From NCBI RefSeq assembly GCF_022539255.1, contig NZ_JAKZBV010000001.1:4278001-4342000 (forward strand): DNA of 64,000 nucleotides. The letters run 5' to 3'. This DNA is from Sinomonas terrae. Lineage in GTDB: Bacteria > Actinomycetota > Actinomycetes > Actinomycetales > Micrococcaceae. The position numbers were made by a program, and so were the translations under genes. Shown in pieces: positions 1 to 8,416 of the stretch (position 1 is the stretch's first letter; every line of letters begins with the position of its first letter). Below the pieces are notes generated by a model, which saw only the letters and a list, made by a program, of their open reading frames with translations, ran no database searches and was not told where the DNA came from.

Positions 1-123
1 AGGTACTCCGCGGTCAACGGACGGCTCCTGACCAGGCTCGTGGCCGTCTGGATCGCGACCCCGCTCGTGACGGCGCTTCTCGGCCTCGTCCTCGCACTCG
101 CCTTCGACCCGCTAGCCTCGTAG
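1..123 (+). CDS. C-terminal end of a membrane transporter, probably a PiT-family phosphate permease (partial)
   Basis: Only the last 40 codons are inside the window; the reading frame is open from base 1 and stops at TAG 121-123. The visible peptide is one hydrophobic helix (about residues 14-34 of the fragment, WIATPLVTALLGLVLALAF) followed by a short tail, the usual ending of PiT phosphate permeases, where a Trp-x-x-Thr-Pro motif opens the last helix. It converges on pstB of the high-affinity Pst system, which fits a low-affinity phosphate permease. The family assignment rests on this short stretch plus context; another polytopic transporter is possible. Confidence 0.55.
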   Translation, partial: RYSAVNGRLLTRLVAVWIATPLVTALLGLVLALAFDPLAS

Positions 124-148
124 CCAGCCGGGGATCGGAGGGAGGGGC

Positions 149-928
149 CTACCCGAAGCGACCCGAGACGTAGTCCTCGGTCGCCTTCTCCTTGGGGTTG
201 TTGAAGATCGTCGTCGTGTCCGCGTACTCGATGAGCTTGCCCGGCTTGCCGGTACCCGCGATGTTGAAGAACGCCGTCTTGTCCGAAACGCGAGCAGCCT
301 GCTGCATGTTGTGCGTCACGATGACGACCGTGTAGCGCTCCTTGAGCTCGTTGATGAGGTCCTCGACCGCGAGCGTGGAGATCGGGTCGAGGGCCGAGCA
401 CGGCTCGTCCATGAGGATGACGTCGGGCTTCACGGCGATCGCTCGCGCAATGCACAGGCGCTGCTGCTGGCCGCCCGAGAGGCCGGAGCCCGGCTTGTCC
501 AGGCGGTCCTTGACCTCATTCCAGAGGTTTGCGCCCTTGAGCGAGGACTCGACGATCTCCTGGGCGTCGGACTTCGAGAGCCGACCGCCGTTCAGCTTCA
601 CCCCGGCAAGGACGTTGTCGCGGATGGACATCGTGGGGAAGGGGTTGGGGCGCTGGAAGACCATGCCCACGTGGCTGCGCACGGCCACAGGGTCGACGCC
701 CGAGCCGTAGAGGTCGTCACCGTCGAGGAGCACTTGTCCCTCGACCCGGGCGCCCGGAAGGACCTCGTGCATGCGGTTGAGCGTGCGGAGGAAGGTCGAC
801 TTGCCGCAGCCCGAGGGGCCGATGAACGCGGTGACGGAACGCGCGGCGATGTTGATGGAGACGCCCTCGACGGCCAGGAAGTTGCCGTAGTAGACGTTCA
901 GGTCCTTGACGTCGATTCGCTTGGACAT
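149..928 (-). CDS. pstB: phosphate ABC transporter ATP-binding protein PstB
   Basis: This is the ATPase subunit of the Pst high-affinity phosphate importer; it sits on the cytoplasmic face and drives PstCA. The 259 residues match the usual PstB length. Walker A is GPSGCGKS at 37-44, the ABC signature LSGGQQQ at 150-156, and Walker B ILMDE at 171-175, followed by the switch His in VIVTHNMQQA, a run typical of PstB. It is the last gene of pstSCAB and begins 37 nt after the pstA stop, with GAAAGC before the ATG. It converges with the transporter fragment at the window edge. Confidence 0.97.
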   Translation of the reverse strand: MSKRIDVKDLNVYYGNFLAVEGVSINIAARSVTAFIGPSGCGKSTFLRTLNRMHEVLPGARVEGQVLLDGDDLYGSGVDPVAVRSHVGMVFQRPNPFPTMSIRDNVLAGVKLNGGRLSKSDAQEIVESSLKGANLWNEVKDRLDKPGSGLSGGQQQRLCIARAIAVKPDVILMDEPCSALDPISTLAVEDLINELKERYTVVIVTHNMQQAARVSDKTAFFNIAGTGKPGKLIEYADTTTIFNNPKEKATEDYVSGRFG

Positions 929-965
929 GCTTTCCTTCGGTTCGAAAAGGTCGATCTGGGGGCGG

Positions 966-2072
966 TCAGCGACCGGTCTTCGGGGCGAAGATCCGCGCGA
1001 CGAGGCGCGCCACGAGGTTGAGGATCATGACGAAGATGATGAGCACGAGGGCGGCGCCCCATGCTCGCTGGATGCTCGGATCCGGGTTCGACGGCGACGT
1101 CGGGTTGAGGATCTGGAAGTAGATGTACGTCGGAAGGGACGCCATCCAGTCCGAGAACACGTTCAAGTTGATCTTCGTCGCGAAGCCGGCCGTGAGCAGG
1201 ATCGGGGCCGTCTCACCGATGACGCGGGCGATCGCGAGGGTGATGCCCGAGGCGATGCCCGAGATCGCGGTGGGGATGACGACCTTGAGGATGGTCCGCC
1301 ACTTCCGCACGCCGAGGGCGTAGGCGGCCTCGCGGAGCTCGTTGGGGACGATGCGGAGCATCTCCTCGCTCGAGCGGACGACGACGGGGATCATGAGGAC
1401 CGTGAGCGCGATGGCCGCGACGAAGCCGGTCTCCGTTCCCGGACCGAAGATCGTGGCGAACAGCGCCGCGGCAAAGAGGCCTGCGACGATCGACGGGATG
1501 CCGGTCATGACATCGACGAACAGCGTGATCGCCTTCGCCAGCCGGCGGCCCTCGCCGTACTCCACGAGGTAGATCGAGGTGAGCAGCCCGATCGGCACCG
1601 AGATGAGCGTGGCCCACAGGGTGATGAGCAGGGTGCCCATGATGGCGTGGTAGATGCCGCCGAGCACCCGACTGCCCGTGTTCACGGACTCGTTGTCCTG
1701 GATGCCGCTCACGCCGTTCATCGACGTGCCGAGGAAGCCAGGCGTGAGGAGGCCCTTGATGCCGCCCTCGAGCACGGTCCAAAGGACCGAGAACAGTGGC
1801 AGGACCACCACGATGAACGCACCGACGACGAGGCACGTGGCGAACTTGTCGCGTGCCTTGCGGCCGCCCTCGACCGCGCCGCTCCACGAGACGTAGACGA
1901 GCGTGTAGATGACCGCCGAGAAGACTCCCCACCCGAAGACATTGAAGCCGATGAGGGTCGAAAGGGCCGCACCCACGACGAGGCCGACGGCGAGCGCCGC
2001 CCACGGGGCATAGCGCGGGAGTCGGTTGCGGGTCAGCGCAGTGCGGCGCCGAGAGGTCGCGATGGCTGTCAT
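966..2072 (-). CDS. pstA: phosphate ABC transporter permease PstA
   Basis: This is one of the two membrane subunits that form the phosphate channel. The C-terminal 280 residues carry the binding-protein-dependent transport fold, including the EAA-type loop around REAAYALGVRKWRTILKVV that docks PstB. At 368 aa it is longer than the roughly 280-300 aa of classical PstA. The extra N terminus (about residues 22-80) holds two additional hydrophobic segments before the canonical first helix, as I recall for other Micrococcaceae PstA proteins. The ATG follows the pstC stop with a single base between them, so translation is probably coupled. Confidence 0.95.
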   Translation of the reverse strand: MTAIATSRRRTALTRNRLPRYAPWAALAVGLVVGAALSTLIGFNVFGWGVFSAVIYTLVYVSWSGAVEGGRKARDKFATCLVVGAFIVVVLPLFSVLWTVLEGGIKGLLTPGFLGTSMNGVSGIQDNESVNTGSRVLGGIYHAIMGTLLITLWATLISVPIGLLTSIYLVEYGEGRRLAKAITLFVDVMTGIPSIVAGLFAAALFATIFGPGTETGFVAAIALTVLMIPVVVRSSEEMLRIVPNELREAAYALGVRKWRTILKVVIPTAISGIASGITLAIARVIGETAPILLTAGFATKINLNVFSDWMASLPTYIYFQILNPTSPSNPDPSIQRAWGAALVLIIFVMILNLVARLVARIFAPKTGR

Positions 2073-2073
2073 G

Positions 2074-3084
2074 TCAGTTCGCTCCCGAGAATTCCTTGTG
2101 GCGGCTGATGACCCAACGGGCCAGGATGTTGACCGCGAGGGTGACGACGAAGAGCACGAGGCCGGCGGCGATGAGCGTGTTGAGGCTCAGGCCGCTCGCC
2201 TCGGGGAAGTTGAGGGCGATCTCGGCGGCGATCGTCTGGTTGCCCGACTGGATGAGGCTCGCGATGAGGGGGCCCGAGGACAGCACGAGAGCGACGGCCA
2301 TGGTCTCGCCCAGCGCGCGGCCGAGGCCGAGCATGACGGCGCTGATGATGCCTGGGCGGGCGAAGGGCAGGACCGCCATGCGGATCATCTCCCACCGCGT
2401 CGCGCCGAGCGCAAGCGCCGCCTCTTCGTGCAGCTTGGGCGTCTGGAGGAAGATCTCGCGGCAGACCGACGTGATGATGGGGATGACCATGACCGCGAGC
2501 ACGATCGAGGCCGTCAGCAGGGTCTTGCCAGTCGCCGACGGGGGGCCGGCGAAGATCGGGATCCATCCGAGGACCGAGGAGAGCCACGTGTACCCGGGCA
2601 CGAGTGCGGGCGCGAGGAACGAGATGCCCCAAGCGCCGAAGATGACCGAAGGGATGGCCGCAAGCAGGTCGATGATGTATCCGAGGATCTGCGCAAGACG
2701 CCTCGGAGCGTAGTGCGAGATGAAGAGCGCGACGCCGATCGAGATCGGCGTGGCGATGAGGAGGGCGATTGCCGCGGCGATGACCGTGCCGACGACGAGC
2801 GGGAAGATGTAGGGCCAGAAGCCCTTTCCGTTCGCGATCTGGCCCTGCGGGGCGAGGAGTGCCGGCATCGCCTGGACGACGAGGAAGACGGCGACGGCGA
2901 CGAGCACCACGAGGATGATCGCGCCAGCCGCAAGTGCCGCGCCCGAGAAGACCTTGTCTCCCGCGGCGCCCTGTCGGGACGACAGTGCCCGGAGCCGACC
3001 TGAGCTCTCCGGTGTCTTTGTCTCGGTTGCAGTCACATCTTGTCCCTTGGTCACGCGGGGGGTCTCATGGAGGGTTCTCGTCAT
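2074..3084 (-). CDS. pstC: phosphate ABC transporter permease PstC
   Basis: This is the partner membrane subunit of the Pst importer. The 336 residues hold an N-terminal cytoplasmic tail of about 45 residues, a first TM helix (AIILVVLVAVAVFLVVQAM), and a six-helix permease core. The EAA loop is near EEAALALGATRWEMIRMAV. I chose the ATG at 3084, preceded by GAGAGAGGA at a rather long spacing; a GTG ten codons later (3054) is the alternative start. It lies 80 nt after pstS, and that gap holds a hairpin that may lower expression relative to pstS. Confidence 0.95.
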   Translation of the reverse strand: MTRTLHETPRVTKGQDVTATETKTPESSGRLRALSSRQGAAGDKVFSGAALAAGAIILVVLVAVAVFLVVQAMPALLAPQGQIANGKGFWPYIFPLVVGTVIAAAIALLIATPISIGVALFISHYAPRRLAQILGYIIDLLAAIPSVIFGAWGISFLAPALVPGYTWLSSVLGWIPIFAGPPSATGKTLLTASIVLAVMVIPIITSVCREIFLQTPKLHEEAALALGATRWEMIRMAVLPFARPGIISAVMLGLGRALGETMAVALVLSSGPLIASLIQSGNQTIAAEIALNFPEASGLSLNTLIAAGLVLFVVTLAVNILARWVISRHKEFSGAN

Positions 3085-3114
3085 CTTGACACGTCCTCTC
3101 TCACTCAGCGCAAG

Positions 3115-3145
3115 GCCCGCTCCGACCGAAGTGGCCGAAGCGGGC
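3115..3145 (-). terminator. intercistronic hairpin between pstS and pstC
   Basis: The arms GCCCGCT (3115-3121) and AGCGGGC (3139-3145) are perfectly complementary and lie between the pstS stop and the pstC start. There is no T tract, so this looks like a partial terminator or an RNA-stabilising stem. Either would favour the binding protein over the membrane subunits, a common arrangement in ABC operons. The function is inferred. Confidence 0.45.
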
Positions 3146-3164
3146 TCGCGCCTTCAGGAAGCAA

Positions 3165-4286
3165 TCAGGACTTGACCTTGATCGAGTCGATTGCGGTCTT
3201 GGCCTTCGCGGCAAGGGCCGGCGAGAGCGGCGCGCTCTTCGCGGCGGCGGCAGCGGCCTGCTGGCCGGCGTCCGAGACGACGTAGTTCTCCCACGCCTTC
3301 ACGAGGTCGACCGTGGCCTGGTCCTTGTACGCGTCGCAGACGACGTGGTACGAGACGAGGACGATCGGGTACGCCGACGAGTCCGTCGGGGTGCGGTCGA
3401 GGTTGAGCGCGAGGTCGTTTGCCGCGCGGCCCGAGGCGGGCTGCGAGAGCTCGACGGCCTTTGCGGCGCCCTCAGCCGAGATGGCGACCCACGAGCTGCC
3501 GACCTTGATCTTCGCCTTGCCGAGGCTGCCGCTCACCGCAGAGTCGTCGGAGTAGGCGATCGCGCCCTGCGTATCTGTGACCGTCTTGACGACGCCCGAC
3601 GTGCCCTTGGCATTCTCACCGGGGAGGGAGGAAGGCCAGGTCTGGTTCGACTTGTCGGTCCAGACAGACGGGGCAGCCTTGTTCAGGTAGTCGGTGAAGT
3701 TCTGGGTAGTCCCCGAGTCATCGGAACGGTGAACAGCCGTGATCTTGAGGCTCGGCAGGTTCACGCCGGAGTTGTCGGCCGCGATGGCCGGATCGTTCCA
3801 GTTCGTGATCTGGCCACGGAAGATCTTCGCAATCGTGTCAGGCGCGAGGTTGAGGCTCGTGACACCCGGGAGGTTGAACGTCACCGCGATCGGGGAGATG
3901 TAGACCGGGAGGTCGAGAGCGCCATCAGGGCCGCACACGGACTTCGCCTGGGTGAGTTCGTCAGTCGACATCGCGGCATCCGAGCCGGCGAACTGGCCCG
4001 CGCCCGAGATGAACGTCTTGCGGCCGGCGCCCGAGCCGACCGGGTTGTACTGGACGGTGACGCCGGAGTTCGCGGCGGTGAAGCCCTGCTTCCAGGCATC
4101 GATCGCGGCGGACTGGGCAGTCGAACCGGCGCCGGTGAGCGTTCCCGTGACCTTCGGGCCCGAAGAAGTAGCGGGGCCCGAGCCCGAGGAACCGGCCGGG
4201 TTGTCGGAACCGCACGCGGACAGGGCAAGCGCGCCAGCGGCGACGACGGCAACCGCCGAGAGGCGGCCGAAACGGAGAGCCTTCAC
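3165..4286 (-). CDS. pstS: phosphate ABC transporter substrate-binding lipoprotein PstS
   Basis: This is the extracellular phosphate-capture protein, tethered to the membrane by lipid. The 373 residues begin with a lipoprotein signal peptide ending in the lipobox L22-S-A-C25. The mature protein then has a Ser/Gly-rich linker and the PstS-type periplasmic-binding fold. Phosphate-contact motifs are visible: TGAGSTAQ near 51-58, GSDAAMS near 101-107, and HRSDDSGTTQNFTDYL near 185-200. The start is GTG at 4286, with AAGGGGTC upstream. It is the first gene of pstSCAB, and its upstream region carries a candidate PhoP box. Confidence 0.97.
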   Translation of the reverse strand: MKALRFGRLSAVAVVAAGALALSACGSDNPAGSSGSGPATSSGPKVTGTLTGAGSTAQSAAIDAWKQGFTAANSGVTVQYNPVGSGAGRKTFISGAGQFAGSDAAMSTDELTQAKSVCGPDGALDLPVYISPIAVTFNLPGVTSLNLAPDTIAKIFRGQITNWNDPAIAADNSGVNLPSLKITAVHRSDDSGTTQNFTDYLNKAAPSVWTDKSNQTWPSSLPGENAKGTSGVVKTVTDTQGAIAYSDDSAVSGSLGKAKIKVGSSWVAISAEGAAKAVELSQPASGRAANDLALNLDRTPTDSSAYPIVLVSYHVVCDAYKDQATVDLVKAWENYVVSDAGQQAAAAAAKSAPLSPALAAKAKTAIDSIKVKS

Positions 4287-4403
4287 GAAAATGACCCCTT
4301 CCAGGGTGATTTGAGGTGCGCCGTGCGAATGGCGCTGACCATCGGGTGCGTACGAGTCGTACTGAATTCGAAAGTAGGAGCCTCAGGTAAAGAGAGTCCG
4401 CGA

Positions 4404-4425
4404 CGCTGGTTAACGCAAGGTGAAC
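4404..4425 (-). promoter_or_regulatory. candidate PHO box (PhoP direct repeats) upstream of pstS
   Basis: Read on the minus strand, two heptamers lie exactly 11 nt apart: GTTCACC (4425-4419) and GTTAACC (4414-4408). This matches the actinobacterial PhoP direct-repeat unit (GTTCACC type, 11-nt period). The site is about 120 nt before the pstS start, so it probably activates pstSCAB when phosphate is low. I saw no convincing -10 hexamer immediately downstream. Confidence 0.6.
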
Positions 4426-4520
4426 GCGTGGGAGAGGATCGGTGACATCTGGCGCGTGAGTCTTGCACATCACACTCCTGCAGAAGTAGTGGACTTCGTC
4501 CCGAGCCCAGCCTGCCTCCC

Positions 4521-4526
4521 TAAACT
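4521..4526 (+). promoter_or_regulatory. -10 element TAAACT for a probably leaderless FUSC mRNA
   Basis: TAAACT ends six bases before the ATG at 4533, and no Shine-Dalgarno sequence fits between them. Transcription would then begin at or next to the start codon. Confidence 0.5.
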
Positions 4527-4532
4527 GCCTCT

Positions 4533-5711
4533 ATGGAGATCGCCCAACGGGGGAAAGCGCCCCGGGAGGAGTCAGCGCCGCCTGCTTCCGCGAGAGCGAG
4601 GCTTGCGCGGATGCCGGGGGCGGCGAGGAAGCGAGCTCGGGCCGGCTGGGCACGCGCGAGGGCCTCGCTCATGCCCGTGATCCTCATGGCCGTGGGCGCC
4701 GTCGCGGCGTACCTCATCGCGGAGCACCTCCTCGGCCACGTCGGCCCGATCTTCGCTGCCACCTCAGCTCTGGTCTCCCTGGGCTTCGGGCGGGACCTCA
4801 CGCTCCGCAAGGTGCTCGAAGTCTCGGCCGGATGCACGCTCGGCATCGTGCTCGGCGACCTCATGAGGACGCTTTTCGGAGCCGGCATCACCCAAGCAGC
4901 CATCGTGCTCGTGGTCTCGCTCCTGCTGGCCCGCTTCCTCGACCGGGGCGTGATCTTCGCAACGCAGCTCGGCATCCAGTCGCTCTTCGTCGTTCTGCTC
5001 CCCGCACCCGTCGGTGGCCCCTTCACCCGGAGTCTGGACGCCGTCATCGGCGGTCTCGTCTCCCTCCTCCTCACCGCGCTCCTCCCCCGAGACCCGCGTG
5101 TTCAGCCCCGCCACGACCTGCACCAGCTTGTCGGCGCGTTCTCCGAGATGCTCCGAGAGTGTTCCGAGGCGCTCACCGAAGCGGACTCGACCCGAGCCTG
5201 GCACGCGCTCGTGCGCGGGCGGGGCTCGCAGAACCTCGTCGACGCCATCCGGACGACGCTCAAGACCTCGGGCGAGGTCACCCGCCTCGCCCCCGCCTAC
5301 CGCCGCTACCGCTCCGAGATCGAGAACTTCGAGCATGCAGTCGAATACCTCGACCTCGCTCTCCGCAACGGCCGCGTCGTGGCGAGGCGGATCGCGAGCG
5401 CGATCAACAACGCCGCGCTCTCGGAGATGGCCGCCGAAGACATCGCGGAGCTCCTCGAGAACACGGCGGAGGCACTCGACCTCGTCGCGGCAGGCCTCTC
5501 CACGGAAGACCGTGAGGAGCGGCGCGTCAACAGGCGTTCCGCGGGGCTCATGCTCGAACAGATCGCGTCCCGTGCGCACCCGCGCAAGCTCCACGTCGAA
5601 AGGCTCGAGGGCGAGGCGCTCGTGATCCTCATCAGACCGATGCTCGTGGACCTCCTCGAAGCCGCCGGCTATGGCCACGACGAGGCGGTCGCGCTCCTTC
5701 CTGCACTGTGA
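4533..5711 (+). CDS. FUSC-family (aromatic acid exporter-like) membrane protein
   Basis: This 392-aa protein has a basic N terminus (about 45 residues), then four to six hydrophobic helices between about 47 and 185. The helices start at LMPVILMAVGAVAAYLIAEHL and end at IGGLVSLLLTALLP. A mostly helical cytoplasmic domain follows to the C terminus. The layout is that of half-size FUSC/ArAE (DUF939-type) proteins, which are linked in some bacteria to efflux of aromatic acids or other small acids. The substrate here is unknown. The gene is monocistronic, diverges from pstS, and converges on nothing. Confidence 0.75.
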   Translation: MEIAQRGKAPREESAPPASARARLARMPGAARKRARAGWARARASLMPVILMAVGAVAAYLIAEHLLGHVGPIFAATSALVSLGFGRDLTLRKVLEVSAGCTLGIVLGDLMRTLFGAGITQAAIVLVVSLLLARFLDRGVIFATQLGIQSLFVVLLPAPVGGPFTRSLDAVIGGLVSLLLTALLPRDPRVQPRHDLHQLVGAFSEMLRECSEALTEADSTRAWHALVRGRGSQNLVDAIRTTLKTSGEVTRLAPAYRRYRSEIENFEHAVEYLDLALRNGRVVARRIASAINNAALSEMAAEDIAELLENTAEALDLVAAGLSTEDREERRVNRRSAGLMLEQIASRAHPRKLHVERLEGEALVILIRPMLVDLLEAAGYGHDEAVALLPAL

Positions 5712-5758
5712 CGGCCGGGGCGCGAATGGGAGCCGGCAGGATTGTCGTAGGTCGCCAT

Positions 5759-5764
5759 TAGCCT
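5759..5764 (+). promoter_or_regulatory. -10 element TAGCCT for a probably leaderless radA mRNA
   Basis: TAGCCT is followed by six bases (TGTGGC) and then the radA ATG. There is no purine-rich ribosome-binding site in the preceding 20 nt. Confidence 0.5.
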
Positions 5765-5770
5765 TGTGGC

Positions 5771-7174
5771 ATGGCTTCGAAGACCTCCACGCGCTCGTCC
5801 CGGCCCGCGGCCGGATACCGCTGCGCCGAATGCGGCTGGACGACCGTGAAGTGGGTGGGCCGCTGCGGTGAGTGCCAGTCCTGGGGCACCGTCGAGGAGG
5901 TCGGCGCTGCCGTGGCGCGGACGACGGCGGCCGTCACCGTCCGCGAGCCCGCGCGGCTGATCGCGGACGTCGACGCGACTGAGGCCGCCTTCCTGCCGAC
6001 GGGTGTGAGCGAACTCGACCGCGTCCTCGGAGGCGGGCTCGTCCCGGGGGCGGTGATCCTCCTCGCAGGAGAGCCCGGCGTGGGCAAGTCGACGCTCCTG
6101 CTCGACGTCGCGGCCAAGGTTGCGGCGACCGCGGCGCCAGGAGTGCCCTCCCACGTTCTGTATGTGACGGGCGAGGAATCGGCCGCGCAGGTCAAGCTCC
6201 GTGCCGAGCGCATCGGGGCAGTTTCCCCTGGGCTCTACCTCTCGGCCGAGACCGACCTCGGCCAGGCTCTCGGGCAGGTCGAGAAGCTCGAGCCCCGCCT
6301 CCTCGTCGTCGATTCCGTCCAGACGCTCTCGAGCGCAGAGGTCGAGGGCAGCGCGGGCGGCGTTTCGCAGGTCCGCGAAGTGGCGGCCTCGCTCATCGCC
6401 GCAGCCAAGCGACGCAACATGACGACCCTCCTCGTGGGGCACGTGACGAAGGAGGGATCGATCGCGGGTCCCCGTCTTCTCGAACATCTCGTCGACGTCG
6501 TGTGCCAATTCGAAGGGGAGCGGCACTCGAGGCTCCGGCTCATCCGGGCGGTCAAGAACCGTTACGGGCCAACTGACGAGGTCGGCTGCTTCGACCTCGG
6601 CGAGGATGGCATTGCGAGCGTTACGGACCCTTCGGGCCTCTTCGTCTCCCGCACCAAGGAGCCCGTCTCGGGCACATGCATCACGGTCACCCTCGAGGGC
6701 AGGCGGCCCCTGCTCGCGGAGGTTCAGTCGCTCCTCGCGGAAAGCTCGAACGCCCAGCCCCGCCGGGCGACGAGCGGCCTCGACTCGTCTCGGGTAGCGA
6801 TGCTCCTTGCCGTGCTCCAGCAGCGTGCAGGCTGCGTGCTGCACAAGGACGACAGCTACGTGGCGACCGTGGGCGGCGTGAAACTCAGTGAGCCTGCGAC
6901 TGACCTCGCGGTGGCTCTCGCCGTCGCCTCCGCGAAGACCCGCCAAGCACTCCCCCAGCGCCTCATTGCGTTCGGCGAGGTCGGCCTGGCGGGGGAGGTG
7001 AGGCCGGTGCCCGGGATAAACCGTCGCATCCAGGAAGCCCACCGTCTGGGCTTCACCCACGCCGTCGTGCCCGCGAGCCCAACGGGCCCCGGCGAGATCC
7101 CAGCAGGATTCTCAGTGCGCGAGGTGAGCCACGTCGCCGAGGCCCTCGGGCTGCTCATCAGTACTGGCGGGTAG
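5771..7174 (+). CDS. radA: DNA repair protein RadA
   Basis: RadA is a RecA-related ATPase that promotes branch migration and helps process recombination intermediates. The 467 residues show the full architecture. A zinc ribbon has C18, C21, C32 and C35 (CAEC and CGEC). Walker A is GEPGVGKST at 100-108. The RadA-specific motif is KNRYG at 262-266, with Tyr in place of the more usual Phe. A Lon-protease-like C-terminal domain ends the protein (ALAVASAKTRQALPQ). It lies directly upstream of disA, the usual actinobacterial and firmicute pairing, where RadA is known to modulate DisA. Confidence 0.97.
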   Translation: MASKTSTRSSRPAAGYRCAECGWTTVKWVGRCGECQSWGTVEEVGAAVARTTAAVTVREPARLIADVDATEAAFLPTGVSELDRVLGGGLVPGAVILLAGEPGVGKSTLLLDVAAKVAATAAPGVPSHVLYVTGEESAAQVKLRAERIGAVSPGLYLSAETDLGQALGQVEKLEPRLLVVDSVQTLSSAEVEGSAGGVSQVREVAASLIAAAKRRNMTTLLVGHVTKEGSIAGPRLLEHLVDVVCQFEGERHSRLRLIRAVKNRYGPTDEVGCFDLGEDGIASVTDPSGLFVSRTKEPVSGTCITVTLEGRRPLLAEVQSLLAESSNAQPRRATSGLDSSRVAMLLAVLQQRAGCVLHKDDSYVATVGGVKLSEPATDLAVALAVASAKTRQALPQRLIAFGEVGLAGEVRPVPGINRRIQEAHRLGFTHAVVPASPTGPGEIPAGFSVREVSHVAEALGLLISTGG

Positions 7175-7294
7175 CTGCCTCGAATGGTCGCCAAATCGTT
7201 GCCATAGGCGAACATTGCGCGTCTGGACGCGCATATAGCATGGGACTCAGTGCCCACGTGGGTGCCTTTGCTGTGCCGCGAAAGGGAATGTCAT

Positions 7295-8371
7295 ATGGCT
7301 CGGAGTCCCGAGGAAGTGCTAGCCGCCACCTTGGGTCGGGTAGCACCGGGAACCGGCCTCCGCGACGGCCTCGAGCGGATCCTCAGGGGCCGGACGGGCG
7401 CGCTCATCGTGCTCGGCTTCGATCGCACAGTCGACTCCATCTGCTCAGGCGGCTTCGAGATCGGCATCGACTTCTCTCCCACCCGTCTGCGTGAACTCGC
7501 GAAGATGGACGGCGCGATCGTCACCGATCGCGAGGCGAAGACCATCCTCCGGGCGGCGGTTCACCTGGTCCCCGATCCGACCATCCCCACCTCGGAGTCC
7601 GGCACGCGCCACCGGACTGCCGAACGCGTCGCGATCCAGACCGGCCTCCCCGTGATCTCCGTGAGCCAGTCGATGCAGATCATCGCCCTGTACGTCCGCG
7701 GGTTGCGCTACGTCTTGGAGGGTTCGGAGAAGGTCCTCGCCCGCGCGAACCAGGCTCTCGCGACCCTCGAACGCTACCGCGCGCGCCTCGACCAGGTGAC
7801 GAACTCCCTCTCTGCCCTCGAAATCGAGGCGATGGTGACCGTTCGCGACGTCGCACAGACGCTTCAGCGCCAGGAAATGGTGCGGCGCATCTCGGAAGAG
7901 ATCGGCCAGTACGTGCTCGAGCTCGGCGAAGACGGCCGTCTCCTCTCCCTCCAGCTCGAAGAGCTCACGGTCGGCCGCGGGCCAGGGAGCGATGTCGTGA
8001 TCCGCGACTATGCGGGCGACGACGCGACGGCCGAGACGATCGACGCCGCCGCACAAGCCCTCATCGAGCTCTCCCCGACTGATCTCATCGACCTCAACCG
8101 CATCGCCGCAATCCTCGGCTACGCGGGCGGCGAGAGCACGCTCGACGCCGTGGTCGAGCCCCGCGGCTACCGGCTCATCTCGGGCCTCAAGCCGGTGCCG
8201 CGCGCCGTCGCCGACCGTCTCGTGGACCACTTCGGCGGCCTCCAGAACCTGATGGCCGCGACGATCGAAGACCTCATGACGGTGGACGGCATCGGTGAGC
8301 AGCGCGCGCGAACCGTCCGCGAAGGGCTCAGCCGCATGGCCGAGGCCAGCCTGCTCGACCGCTTCCTCTGA
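7295..8371 (+). CDS. disA: DNA integrity scanning diadenylate cyclase DisA
   Basis: DisA makes cyclic di-AMP and scans DNA for branched structures. The N-terminal DAC domain has the catalytic DGA (residues 72-74) and RHR (105-107). A helical spine and a C-terminal helix-hairpin-helix DNA-binding domain follow (LMTVDGIGEQRARTVREGL). I start at ATG 7295 because AAAGGGA lies seven bases upstream and the 358-aa product matches the family length. An in-frame ATG 45 nt earlier would add 15 unconserved residues. The gene is 120 nt after radA. Confidence 0.96.
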   Translation: MARSPEEVLAATLGRVAPGTGLRDGLERILRGRTGALIVLGFDRTVDSICSGGFEIGIDFSPTRLRELAKMDGAIVTDREAKTILRAAVHLVPDPTIPTSESGTRHRTAERVAIQTGLPVISVSQSMQIIALYVRGLRYVLEGSEKVLARANQALATLERYRARLDQVTNSLSALEIEAMVTVRDVAQTLQRQEMVRRISEEIGQYVLELGEDGRLLSLQLEELTVGRGPGSDVVIRDYAGDDATAETIDAAAQALIELSPTDLIDLNRIAAILGYAGGESTLDAVVEPRGYRLISGLKPVPRAVADRLVDHFGGLQNLMAATIEDLMTVDGIGEQRARTVREGLSRMAEASLLDRFL

Positions 8372-8416
8372 CCGAAACTGGGGCCGCTCGGACGAGGCGT
8401 CCGCGAGCGGCTGGCG

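Noticed and set aside
906..2108. 400-codon open frame opposite pstA
   Set aside because: It is rich in Arg/Asp/Glu/Gly with no domain signature and lies antisense to the well-supported pstA; such frames are expected opposite GC-rich genes.
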